From the NCBI GenBank assembly GCA_003278925.1, contig QCCN01000004.1, positions 1 to 64,000 of the forward strand: DNA of 64,000 nucleotides. The letters run 5' to 3'. This document shows positions 51,223 through 59,874 of this stretch, one piece after another. Each line of letters starts with the position of its first letter. The first letter of the stretch is position 1. The notes beneath the pieces were generated by a model, which saw only the letters and a program-made list of their open reading frames with translations, made no database searches and was not told the DNA's origin. The position numbers were made by a program, and so were the translations under genes. This stretch comes from Prochlorococcus sp. AG-347-L17. Its GTDB lineage: Bacteria; Cyanobacteriota; Cyanobacteriia; PCC-6307; Cyanobiaceae.

Positions 51223-51429
51223 TTATTTAGGAGTATTAGTTGGGTAAAGCTTCTGAATTTTATTTTTCTGAATTTCTATTTTTCTTATTTCATATTTTTT
51301 TGCCATTATTTTTCTGATAAATAATTGTGGGATAAGCCAAATTAACGCAATAGCTATAGCCATGAAAGCAGGATTTCTCCACGTTAACCTTATAATCTCT
51401 TGTATAAATTCTTGATTGAAAATTTCCAT
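51223..51429 (-). CDS. Small membrane protein
   Basis: 68 aa, one TM helix. Confidence 0.5.
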   Translation of the reverse strand: MEIFNQEFIQEIIRLTWRNPAFMAIAIALIWLIPQLFIRKIMAKKYEIRKIEIQKNKIQKLYPTNTPK

Positions 51430-51603
51430 ACATTAAATTTTGATGATAAAAATATCTTTGCTTTCTTTTATTAAATTTTTTAAAATTCCTTACTTATCAT
51501 AACCTTAAAAAATCTAATAAGGAATTTTATAAATTTTTTCTTTTTCTAGTTTGTTTTCTTTTATATTTGGATTTAGATTAATTTTTTATTTTTTAGTTTA
51601 GAG

Positions 51604-52269
51604 ATGTCTACTTATCTAATTACAGGATCAAATAGGGGTATTGGATTAGAACTATGCAGGCAAATTCATAAGAGGGGAGATAATGTAATTGCAACGTGTA
51701 GGAAAGCTTCAAAAGAACTTAGAGATTTAGGAGTGAGAATTGAAGAGAATATAGAAATTTCTTCTGATGAGTCGATAACAAATTTGTGTAAAAAACTATC
51801 TGGAGTTAATTTAGATTGCATAATTCATAATGCAGGAATTTATGAATTTAATTCTTTCGAAAACTTAGATAAAAAAAGTATTTTTCGGCAATTTGAAGTT
51901 AATGCATTGAGCCCAATATGTATGACCCAATCACTTAAACACCTTTTAAAAAGATCTTCTAAAGTTGCTTTTATCACAAGTAGAATGGGATCTATTGAAG
52001 ATAATTCATCTGGAAGTTCTTATGGCTACAGGATGTCTAAGGTAGCTTTGTCAATGGCAGCAAAATCACTTTCTATAGATTTATCAAGAGATGATATTTA
52101 TATAGCTATTTTGCATCCTGGTTTAGTGAGTACAAGAATGACTGGCTTTACAAGAAATGGAATTAGTCCTGAAGAATCAGCAAATGGCCTTTTAAAACGT
52201 ATTGATTCTTTAAATAAAAATAACTCGGGTACGTTTTGGCATGCCAACGGAGAGGTTTTGCCTTGGTAA
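51604..52269 (+). CDS. Short-chain dehydrogenase/reductase
   Basis: 'TYLITGSNRGIGLELCRQ', 'IIHNAGIY', 'SYGYRMSKVALSMAAKSLSIDL'. Confidence 0.9.
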   Translation: MSTYLITGSNRGIGLELCRQIHKRGDNVIATCRKASKELRDLGVRIEENIEISSDESITNLCKKLSGVNLDCIIHNAGIYEFNSFENLDKKSIFRQFEVNALSPICMTQSLKHLLKRSSKVAFITSRMGSIEDNSSGSSYGYRMSKVALSMAAKSLSIDLSRDDIYIAILHPGLVSTRMTGFTRNGISPEESANGLLKRIDSLNKNNSGTFWHANGEVLPW

Positions 52270-52401
52270 TATCTATATTTTTATTTTTAAGAGATTTATA
52301 TTGTTAATTTGTTAAAAAACTTTTAAATTTTTAACGAATTTCTTTCCTTGTTTCATTCTTTTAGTTATCTTAAAAAAAACATTAGTAAAGGAGGTGATTC
52401 A

Positions 52402-52524
52402 TTGTCGTATCTACCGAAAAATGCGGTTATCAAAGGGGCCGTGAATTCAGTATCTTCATCACATTCATCGGTCTCTTTTTCTTTGATTAAGAAAAAAGGT
52501 TTTATAATCAATAGATTTATATAA
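52402..52524 (+). CDS. Candidate short ORF (40 aa, TTG start) or structured small RNA
   Basis: AAAGGAGGTGAT (52387-52398) about 7 nt before TTG; LSYLPKNAVIKGAVNSVSSSHSSVSFSLIKKKGFIINRFI; terminator follows. Confidence 0.4.
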   Translation: MSYLPKNAVIKGAVNSVSSSHSSVSFSLIKKKGFIINRFI

Positions 52525-52542
52525 ATCAGTTACTTAATAATT

Positions 52543-52580
52543 AAAAGCTCTGCACCTCATGAAGTTGCAGAGCTTTTTTT
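52543..52580 (+). terminator. Strong Rho-independent terminator
   Basis: AAAGCTCTGCA-CCTCATGAAGT-TGCAGAGCTTTTTTT. Confidence 0.88.
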
Positions 52581-52610
52581 ACGAATTTAAACAGTCTTTC
52601 AAAATTTACT

Positions 52611-52712
52611 CTATCTTTTTTGGCCGAAGTAAATTAAGGCTAAAAAAGAAAAAGTGCTTACCAAAGCTATTAAGTACCATCCAGTTGAGGAGTTGCTAGT
52701 TACTTCAGTCAT
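52611..52712 (-). CDS. Small single-TM protein (33 aa)
   Basis: MTEVTSNSSTGWYLIALVSTFSFLALIYFGQKR. Confidence 0.5.
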   Translation of the reverse strand: MTEVTSNSSTGWYLIALVSTFSFLALIYFGQKR

Positions 52713-52802
52713 TTATTTTGATTTATCAGAGGAATTGATTATTTGAGTGAAAATCACAATTGATATCATTAAAAAAACTAAAAGGATGTAAGTTACGTTC
52801 AT
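52713..52802 (-). CDS. Small single-TM protein (29 aa)
   Basis: MNVTYILLVFLMISIVIFTQIINSSDKSK; directly abuts neighbouring small ORF. Confidence 0.45.
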   Translation of the reverse strand: MNVTYILLVFLMISIVIFTQIINSSDKSK

Positions 52803-53057
52803 TTATAGAAAAATGCTAATTATCAAAAAGATTATTCCTAGAACTACCGTGACAATTGCTCCATCTACTAATAAGTCTTTCCATGTATAACTTTTAAGCA
52901 TCCTTGTTTTATCTTCTTCACTCATAAGGTTCTTTAACCACGTCCAATTTAAAAGCTGTGTCAATGCAACACCAAAAATTAAATGACCAAACAAAATACC
53001 AATTAGATCAATTCTAGAAATATCTTTAGTGAGACTTGTAATAATAAAAAAGTCCAC
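52803..53057 (-). CDS. Hypothetical membrane protein
   Basis: 84 aa, two TM helices. Confidence 0.6.
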   Translation of the reverse strand: MDFFIITSLTKDISRIDLIGILFGHLIFGVALTQLLNWTWLKNLMSEEDKTRMLKSYTWKDLLVDGAIVTVVLGIIFLIISIFL

Positions 53058-53284
53058 TAGCTTTTTTCTTTATTAGATAAAGCACCACCTTCTTCTTTGT
53101 ATTTTTCCCAAGCTTCGTTTATTTTTGCTTTAGAGAAATTTTGTTTTCCCTCAGAGATTTTATTTTTGAGGTTATTTAAACTATTAGTCAGTTCTTTTTT
53201 TGTTGGTTCATCAAGAAAGTTTGATGTTAATTTCCATAAATACCAGCTACTAGCTAGAAGAAGAATTAATCCGAGTAATTGCAT
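53057..53284 (-). CDS. Hypothetical protein with N-terminal TM helix
   Basis: 75 aa, overlaps next ORF by 1 nt. Confidence 0.6.
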   Translation of the reverse strand: MQLLGLILLLASSWYLWKLTSNFLDEPTKKELTNSLNNLKNKISEGKQNFSKAKINEAWEKYKEEGGALSNKEKS

Positions 53285-53375
53285 ATTAGTTTTTTACCAT
53301 CCTACAACTTTTCAAATGGTTTCGATAAATTAAATTATTTAATACCTGCAGAAATTTTTTTGACTTAAATAAAAA

Positions 53376-53531
53376 TTAAAACTTTAACCAATGGAAAAAT
53401 ATTCTATCCAGCAGCCATATAGTTAGACCCCCTTCCAGGAAAGCTAACCAATACATCCCATAATCAGAAAACCCCATTTGTTCTTTAACTGTTTTAATCA
53501 ATTTTTTGTGAGCTTGAATGAGATCTTTCAT
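53376..53531 (-). CDS. Small hypothetical protein (51 aa)
   Basis: MKDLIQAHKKLIKTVKEQMGFSDYGMYWLAFLEGGLTIWLLDRIFFHWLKF; not in track. Confidence 0.55.
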   Translation of the reverse strand: MKDLIQAHKKLIKTVKEQMGFSDYGMYWLAFLEGGLTIWLLDRIFFHWLKF

Positions 53532-53547
53532 GAACAATCAAAAATTT

Positions 53548-53799
53548 TTAAACCTGCTGAATTTCTTTAATTAAAAAACCCTTCCCATAGCAAGATAGAC
53601 ATGTTTTAGTCTCATCTAATGAAATTCTTAGAAAACCTGCTCCATTACACCTAAAGCAATTTACTTTAGTGTTTGAATAGATCTTTGATTTAATTTTAGC
53701 AGCACGATTTAAGTAAGAAACAGTTTCTTTACGACCGTTTGCTTGAGCAGCTTTATTTAAAAGCTTTTTATAACTGACTTTTAGTTCTTGGGTATTCAT
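53548..53799 (-). CDS. Small protein with DnaJ-type zinc-finger-like CxxCxGxG motifs
   Basis: 'CFRCNGAGFLRISLDETKTCLSCYGKGFL'. Confidence 0.7.
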   Translation of the reverse strand: MNTQELKVSYKKLLNKAAQANGRKETVSYLNRAAKIKSKIYSNTKVNCFRCNGAGFLRISLDETKTCLSCYGKGFLIKEIQQV

Positions 53800-54089
53800 C
53801 TTTTGAAAGAAACTATGATGCTGGTACAGGAAAAGCTGAATGTTTTAATAATTTAAATAATTTTTCCCGTTTATATTTCTAATCTGATCTCTTACTGAGA
53901 TTTAAACAATATAACTAGGATTTGGTTTATATGTTTAGTATATGGAGTAATTAGTTTGTATATTTAATAGAAATTTTATATTTGAGAAACTAAAACTTTT
54001 GTGGGTGATTATTCAAGAAATATTTTTTTGTCTTTGAAAGGAAGCTTAAATAATTTTTTCTTTGAAAAGTATTTAAAAGCTCTCGTAGA

Positions 54090-54215
54090 TCATCCAGCCT
54101 TTTTGAGGTTTTTAACTAAAAAATCATTTTCATTAGTAAGAACTTCGAGCTTGGATTTTTCCAACTCTTTTTTGATTTCGGGATTTAAATCCTTTTTTGT
54201 CTCATTTAGATTCAT
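54090..54215 (-). CDS. Small hypothetical protein (41 aa), similar to 50105-50290 product
   Basis: MNLNETKKDLNPEIKKELEKSKLEVLTNENDFLVKNLKKAG. Confidence 0.45.
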   Translation of the reverse strand: MNLNETKKDLNPEIKKELEKSKLEVLTNENDFLVKNLKKAG

Positions 54216-54348
54216 AAGATTTGTTCTTAAAATTATTTAAAAGACAGTTGAGATCATAATGATCCCAAAAAAAATTTGTGGATAGTTTTTTCTTAAAAGA
54301 AGATAATATTTTATTTTGCACATAGAAATTCAAATTTAATCAACATAT

Positions 54349-54389
54349 TGTGGAAAACCCTGTTGAAAAACGCTTAAAAAGTGGATAAC
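54349..54389. promoter_or_regulatory. Cluster of DnaA-box-like 9-mers
   Basis: TGTGGAAAA (54349-54357), TGTTGAAAA (54361-54369), AGTGGATAA (54380-54388). Confidence 0.35.
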
Positions 54390-54502
54390 TCTTCGGGAGC
54401 ATTATCAAAACAAGCTTTTCTGGAAAAATTTTTTAAGTATTAATACTTCATCAAAAAAATTAAAATATAGTTTAAAAAGGAACATAATCTCTTGTTATAA
54501 CT

Positions 54503-54601
54503 ATGGGATCATTACTTTTTAAAAAAGATAAATTTTCTATACCTGAAGCTCATGTTGATAAAAAATTAAAAAAGTTTTTTCTTCATGATGTATCAAATTG
54601 A
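54503..54601 (+). CDS. Small hypothetical protein (32 aa)
   Basis: MGSLLFKKDKFSIPEAHVDKKLKKFFLHDVSN. Confidence 0.35.
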   Translation: MGSLLFKKDKFSIPEAHVDKKLKKFFLHDVSN

Positions 54602-54751
54602 AAATTAAAGTGAAGAAAAATCAATCAAAACTTGAAATTTTTAATTTTTGTCATAGTTGAGAATAAATTGTTTAATTCGGTTTTCTCTATGCAAATATTT
54701 CTCAAACCTAAAACTAATCAAATAGGGTTATCTTAATTAAAAAATTTTTAA

Positions 54752-54988
54752 ATGACAGAAGAAAAAAAGGATTCAAAAAAATGTTCTGGAAAGAAAAACA
54801 TTATGTTTGCCTATGGTTTTGTACAACTTGGTTCTAGTTTCGTATCTGCTATAGCTTTAGCTGCAATCGCTTTTGGATTCTGTTCAGTAAAAAAGGAATC
54901 TATACTTTTCAATAAATGTGTTGCAGAAATAATCGAAGATGGTGGGACCAATTCTGAGGCTGTAAGGTATTGCAACGGGGGCAATTAA
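54752..54988 (+). CDS. Hypothetical protein, one TM helix
   Basis: 78 aa ORF. Confidence 0.55.
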   Translation: MTEEKKDSKKCSGKKNIMFAYGFVQLGSSFVSAIALAAIAFGFCSVKKESILFNKCVAEIIEDGGTNSEAVRYCNGGN

Positions 54989-55009
54989 AATCCCTCTAAG
55001 ATTAATTTA

Positions 55010-55252
55010 ATGGATTCAACCTGTGATTTGATTATTGACTCTTTAAAAAAGGAGCCAATTGGAGAAACTGTTCATTTTATTTGGTTCATAACAGATATTG
55101 GCATTGTTGCCTTATTTAAAAGAGAGGAAAACTTTGAAACTTATAGTTCGAATGTCGAAATAGAGGCAAATAAAATTGCTTTGGATATAACTAAAGAAGA
55201 GAAAGAGTACTTCAAAATAGAAGAGAAACAACTTTTCTTGTTTTATTCATAA
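55010..55252 (+). CDS. Hypothetical protein
   Basis: 80 aa ORF. Confidence 0.5.
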   Translation: MDSTCDLIIDSLKKEPIGETVHFIWFITDIGIVALFKREENFETYSSNVEIEANKIALDITKEEKEYFKIEEKQLFLFYS

Positions 55253-55272
55253 TCTAGGATTTTATTTTTAAT

Positions 55273-55467
55273 TCAGTAAGATGGCTCAAGGTTAAAGGCT
55301 GGCTCCATAGTGTTGTTTTCGCTAATTAATTCGTAGGTTAGCTCCTTATTTAGGGCATTTATATAAGATGTATAAAGTTTTCCCCAAACAAATTCAAATT
55401 CATCTTTACTTAAATTCTTGAAAAGAATTTCTCCTTTGAAATAAATGTGATAAAAATCATTCATCAT
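55273..55467 (-). CDS. Hypothetical protein
   Basis: 64 aa ORF. Confidence 0.5.
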   Translation of the reverse strand: MMNDFYHIYFKGEILFKNLSKDEFEFVWGKLYTSYINALNKELTYELISENNTMEPAFNLEPSY

Positions 55468-55562
55468 GGAAAATTAATCTTATCCTTTTTAACGCAGTGA
55501 AATATGCATGTAGTATTAGGTGCTACTAAAAAGAAATTTATATTTAAAAGTTAGAAATGCTT

Positions 55563-55874
55563 TTAAACTATCCGTGTATTCATTTTTTGTTTTTTGAATA
55601 ATCCGACTGTCTCATCAAGATCCATACAAGGCTGAATACTTATATCCATTAATCTTCTCCAGGGATGCCATTGCTTCCAAATTGTCTCAAGAGAATCTGC
55701 GCTCACCACAGAATGTCCAATCCCATTTTGAACCATAAAAATCCAAGAATGAACTTCATAGTTTTCAGGTCTGTTTTGGGGGCCACCTGACTCGTACCAA
55801 TTAATTAGCATTTCTGCTCCTTCTTCTTGATCCTCGCCATCTGTAAATTCGTAGGAAATCAAATACCTTTGCAT
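55563..55874 (-). CDS. DUF3303-like protein
   Basis: 'MQRYLISYEFTDGEDQEEGAEMLINWYESGG...HSWIFMVQNGIGHSVVSADSLETIWKQWHPWRRLMDISIQPCMDLDE'. Confidence 0.7.
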   Translation of the reverse strand: MQRYLISYEFTDGEDQEEGAEMLINWYESGGPQNRPENYEVHSWIFMVQNGIGHSVVSADSLETIWKQWHPWRRLMDISIQPCMDLDETVGLFKKQKMNTRIV

Positions 55875-56157
55875 ATAGATTATTATTAAAACCTTTAAAC
55901 TATTTTAACTCTAGATTTAGATATTGCCTCCCAATTTAATTAATGCTATGAAGTTTATAGAAATGATTGTTTTAAATGATCGAAAGATTTGGAAAAATTA
56001 AAAAGAATATTTTGACTAATTTATCTTTTATAAATAAGACAATCTTGAACTATTTTCAAAACCATGATCTGTTCGTTTAGCTCCAGTTAACAGATAAAAT
56101 TTGATACTTTTTAAAATTCCTTAAATTAGTTAATATATTTGTACTGTATAGATACCG

Positions 56158-56541
56158 ATGATAAATAAAAAGTATAGTAGTGATCCAATTGATAATTTAG
56201 AGTACGAAAAAGTTCTAGAAGAAGAAATAATTAATTCATACGAAAGTAAATTTCTGAAAGATACTCAACCAGACAAAAAAAAGACTAAATTTTACAGACT
56301 TAAAAGAACTCCATTAGAAATATTAAATAGGTCATTTTTCTTCTTCTTTATTGGAAGTTTTCTTTTCTCTTTGTTTTTAGCTTATTCAGAAAGTAAGTTA
56401 TGGTTCATACTTTATGTAATAAGTGCATTGTCATGTGTTTTCTATACTCCTAATAGAAAAGCACTTAAAGAATTAATAGCAGCTTGGCCAAATATAGAGG
56501 ATCTCATTAAAGGAAGGAGTTTGTGGAGAAAAGGCAAGTAA
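56158..56541 (+). CDS. Hypothetical membrane protein
   Basis: 127 aa with two TM helices. Confidence 0.6.
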   Translation: MINKKYSSDPIDNLEYEKVLEEEIINSYESKFLKDTQPDKKKTKFYRLKRTPLEILNRSFFFFFIGSFLFSLFLAYSESKLWFILYVISALSCVFYTPNRKALKELIAAWPNIEDLIKGRSLWRKGK

Positions 56542-56548
56542 ATAGATT

Positions 56549-56641
56549 ATGAAACCGTTAAATGCATTTAAAAAGTGGTTATTAAATATTCTTGTGCCAT
56601 ACATTGAGGAAACCAACAAGAAAAAAGAAGATAAAAAATGA
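56549..56641 (+). CDS. Small hypothetical protein (30 aa)
   Basis: MKPLNAFKKWLLNILVPYIEETNKKKEDKK; ATGA overlap with next. Confidence 0.5.
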   Translation: MKPLNAFKKWLLNILVPYIEETNKKKEDKK

Positions 56642-56775
56642 GCCTTATAAAGCTTGGAATTATTGTTGAAATTTTTTTGTTTTTGGGAGTTTTTTTATGG
56701 GTTAGGAAACTAAATAGTAAACAAAGTAGGCAACCATCTCTATCAAAAAAAATAATTAAAAATCTCAAATTTTAG
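56638..56775 (+). CDS. Small single-TM protein (45 aa)
   Basis: MSLIKLGIIVEIFLFLGVFLWVRKLNSKQSRQPSLSKKIIKNLKF. Confidence 0.5.
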   Translation: MSLIKLGIIVEIFLFLGVFLWVRKLNSKQSRQPSLSKKIIKNLKF

Positions 56776-56896
56776 AATTCTTATCACAAAATAAGGAATC
56801 TTTATAAAGAGATCAAATTTATGGAAAAATTTTTTACTTTTTCCTCTCACTTTGTGTATGAAATCGTTTAGAACATCTACATAGTTCTTAAAAAAT

Positions 56897-57250
56897 ATGG
56901 TTTCCTCCATCCAAGGTCTTGCTCCAATTACTAATCCATTAAATAGTGTCTTAGTAGAAAAGAAGCTAATAAATGTTGATCAAAAGTTTATTCAACTTGT
57001 TTCTCTTGCAGAAGGTTTACCTCGTACAGAAGTTATTGAAAGTGGTAGAAATTATTGGAGAGGTGTTTGTAGGAGCTTGATTTTTAGATTTCCAGATGAC
57101 CTTGAAATTTTAAAGCTTGATGTAAGAAGTTATGTAGATAGATCTAAAGGAATTATTCAGATAAGATCTGCAGCAAGATTAGGGCAATCAGATTTAGGCG
57201 TTAATTTAAGAAGAGTGGAATACTTGCTTAATCAATTAGAGAAATTTTAA
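56897..57250 (+). CDS. DUF1499 family protein
   Basis: 'FRFPDDLEILKLDVRSYVDRSKGIIQIRSAARLGQSDLGVNLRRVEYLLNQL'. Confidence 0.8.
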   Translation: MVSSIQGLAPITNPLNSVLVEKKLINVDQKFIQLVSLAEGLPRTEVIESGRNYWRGVCRSLIFRFPDDLEILKLDVRSYVDRSKGIIQIRSAARLGQSDLGVNLRRVEYLLNQLEKF

Positions 57251-57327
57251 ATAATCTGTTTTTTATAAATTTAAGGTTCTTTTTACTAAATACTTGTGCT
57301 TTAATTCATAAGAATAATTGAATTGCC

Positions 57328-57459
57328 ATGGTAAAGATAATCTTAGTTGGAATTATTGTAGCGCTAGTATATTCTCAACCTGACCTTCGTCTTACTGTCG
57401 CTGATTGGTTAAAAGCAGCTTCTGATTTTCTTATTGAATCAGTACAAGTAAAACCTTGA
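57328..57459 (+). CDS. Small membrane-associated protein (43 aa)
   Basis: MVKIILVGIIVALVYSQPDLRLTVADWLKAASDFLIESVQVKP. Confidence 0.5.
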   Translation: MVKIILVGIIVALVYSQPDLRLTVADWLKAASDFLIESVQVKP

Positions 57460-57642
57460 ATTAATTTTTAATGAAGCATTAAAAAATACCTGAGACAGTA
57501 ATCATTTGTTTAATGCAAACAGCTACGAAAATAAATATTATTATCCTACTTAATATGTATTTCACTTAATCAAATAAATAGTTTTAGGAACATAATAGAA
57601 AAAATTTTTGAAATTTTTGAATAGTTAACGATAATAAGGGAT

Positions 57643-58698
57643 ATGAAGCTTAGATTATTTGAGTTCTATTTTATTAAAGACTATTTAAAGCCTTGGTTTG
57701 GTCTTATTTATTCTTTATTCTTTCTGTTTTTTTTAGGTGCAATTGGCTATCGAATAACAGAGGGATGGGAATGGAGTGATTGCTTATGGATGGTTCTAAT
57801 CACAATAACCACTATTGGTTTTGGAGAAGTTCAACCTTTAAGTCCTGAAGGCAGGATCGTAACTGTTTTAGTAATCGTTGGCGGATTGATATTTATTCAA
57901 TTTACCTTTCAAAAAGCTGTTAGATTATTCGAATCCGGCTATTTTCAAAGAGTAAACGAATTACGTTTTAAAAGACTTCTTAGAAAAATGGAAAATCATG
58001 TAATTTTGTGCGGATATGGGAGGGTAGGTCAGGAAATATCTAACCAAATTAAAACGCAGAATATACCAATTATCGTTGTTGAGAGTGACGAAGATAGAAA
58101 AAAGATTGCAGAAGAAAATGGTTTAGAAGTACTTTGTGCTGATGCAACTCTTGATGAGACTTTAAAACTGGCAGGATTAGAAAAATGCAAAAGTTTGGTC
58201 GTTACCTTACCTAATGATGCTGCTAATTTATATGTCGTATTAAGCGCTAAAGGAATAAGAAGTTCTATAAGAGTAATTGCAAGAGCTGGAACCGAAGAAG
58301 CTGCAAGTAAGTTGAGATTAGCTGGTGCAAGTATAGTTGTAAGCCCTTATATAGCTGCAGGAAGAGCGATGGCATCAATGGCTTTAAGACCAATCGCAAT
58401 TGATTTTCTAGATCTTCTAGCAGGAAGTGAATGTGAAATTGAAGAATTTGAATTGAGTAATGATATTAGTCTTTTTGAAACAGCAGAGAAAAGATCACTT
58501 TCTGAACTTGGAATAGGCAAAAAAAGCGGAGCAAAAATTTTGGCTATAAAAGAGAACGAAAAATTATTTACTAACCCTGGCGGTAATTTCATACTTCAGC
58601 CAGGTCAGGTATTAATAGCATTTGGTAGTAAAGAACAGCTAAATATTTTGAACGGTTTGTTGGGTAATCTTGTAGTAGCAGTAGAGTTATTAAAATAG
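57643..58698 (+). CDS. Potassium channel with TrkA-N/RCK domains
   Basis: 'MVLITITTIGFGEVQPLSPEG' selectivity filter; 'HVILCGYGRVGQEISNQI' Rossmann; TrkA-C tail. Confidence 0.93.
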   Translation: MKLRLFEFYFIKDYLKPWFGLIYSLFFLFFLGAIGYRITEGWEWSDCLWMVLITITTIGFGEVQPLSPEGRIVTVLVIVGGLIFIQFTFQKAVRLFESGYFQRVNELRFKRLLRKMENHVILCGYGRVGQEISNQIKTQNIPIIVVESDEDRKKIAEENGLEVLCADATLDETLKLAGLEKCKSLVVTLPNDAANLYVVLSAKGIRSSIRVIARAGTEEAASKLRLAGASIVVSPYIAAGRAMASMALRPIAIDFLDLLAGSECEIEEFELSNDISLFETAEKRSLSELGIGKKSGAKILAIKENEKLFTNPGGNFILQPGQVLIAFGSKEQLNILNGLLGNLVVAVELLK

Positions 58699-58797
58699 GC
58701 ATATCAAAATAATTTGATATATAAATCTTTCAATTTTTTAATTTCTTAAAGGCTGTAAATTATCTTTGTACACAACAAACCTAGTTCTCATTACATA

Positions 58798-59769
58798 GTG
58801 GTCATTTTCAAAAAAACCCTGATTTTCTCTTCTGCAATTTCATTAATACTTTCTCCATATGTAATGGCTTCAAAAAGATTGAGTGGAGCTGGTGCATCAT
58901 TTCCTTCGAAAATTTATACCAGGTGGTTTTTTGACTTAGCTAAAGGTGGAGGTCCTAGAGTTAATTATCAAGCAGTAGGTTCTGGGTCTGGCAGAAAAGC
59001 CTTTATAGATGAAACTGTAAATTTTGGTGCATCAGATGATCCTATGAAAGATTCTGATATAGAGAAAGTTAAAAGAGGACTTGTTCAAATACCGATGGTA
59101 GGCGGAACAATTGCGTTTGGATATAACTATGATTGCGATTTAAAACTAACTCAAGAGCAGGCTGTTCAAGTAGCAATGGGAATGATAAAAGATTGGAAGG
59201 AATTAGGATGTAAATCAGGAAAATTAACTTGGACGCATCGTTCCGACGGTTCAGGCACGACTAAAGCTTTTACTAATTCTATGGAAGCTTTTTCTAAAAC
59301 CTGGAATTTAGGTACTGGTAAATCTGTTAAATGGCTTTCGGGAGTTGGAGCAAAAGGAAATTCTGGTGTTGCAGGTTTTATACAAAATACTCCCGGAGCA
59401 ATTGGTTATGTCAATCAATCATATATAAAAGGGAAGGTAAGAGCTGCAGCTTTACAAAATCTTTCTGGCGAATTCGTTACTCCGAATACTGAAGCAGGAG
59501 CAATAGCTTTAAACGGAATAAATCTTGATAAGAACTTGGCGGGTAAAAATCCAAACCCTACCGCTAAAGGAGCTTATCCAATAGCAACCTTAACTTGGAT
59601 ACTCGCTTATGAAAAAGGTAATGGTAGGGATACTGATGCAATTCAAGATACATTCTATAAATTGCTCAGTGATGAATACCAAGATAAAGCTTCTGCCTTA
59701 GGTTTTGTTCCCTTGAAAGGAGAAATTTTAAATAAATCAAGAGCCGCCGTTAAAAAAATAGGTAGATAA
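58798..59769 (+). CDS. pstS: Phosphate ABC transporter substrate-binding protein
   Basis: 'LSGAGASFPSKIYTRWF', 'VGSGSGRKAFID', 'HRSDGSGTTKAFT'; GTG start. Confidence 0.95.
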   Translation: MVIFKKTLIFSSAISLILSPYVMASKRLSGAGASFPSKIYTRWFFDLAKGGGPRVNYQAVGSGSGRKAFIDETVNFGASDDPMKDSDIEKVKRGLVQIPMVGGTIAFGYNYDCDLKLTQEQAVQVAMGMIKDWKELGCKSGKLTWTHRSDGSGTTKAFTNSMEAFSKTWNLGTGKSVKWLSGVGAKGNSGVAGFIQNTPGAIGYVNQSYIKGKVRAAALQNLSGEFVTPNTEAGAIALNGINLDKNLAGKNPNPTAKGAYPIATLTWILAYEKGNGRDTDAIQDTFYKLLSDEYQDKASALGFVPLKGEILNKSRAAVKKIGR

Positions 59770-59874
59770 ATTTATCAAACCATGTCAAATTATCATGACT
59801 TTCATATACCTTTAACGGCTCTTAAAGTCTTTTACAGCATTTAGTAGTAGATTTATAGAGATATTCTTTTTTTA

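Noticed and set aside
54001-54240. 79-aa plus ORF
   Set aside because: Antisense to a more credible 41-aa minus ORF with a paralog at 50105.
56568-56768. 66-aa minus ORF
   Set aside because: Antisense to two coupled plus-strand small ORFs.
57479-57565. 28-aa GTG-start minus ORF (VKYILSRIIIFIFVAVCIKQMITVSGIF)
   Set aside because: Hydrophobic and plausible, but alternative start and no support beyond length; left out of the feature list.
58730-58798. Possible Pho box upstream of pstS (TTTTTTAATTTCTTAAAG)
   Set aside because: Too degenerate relative to the CTTAACCT-type tandem consensus in 30% GC DNA.
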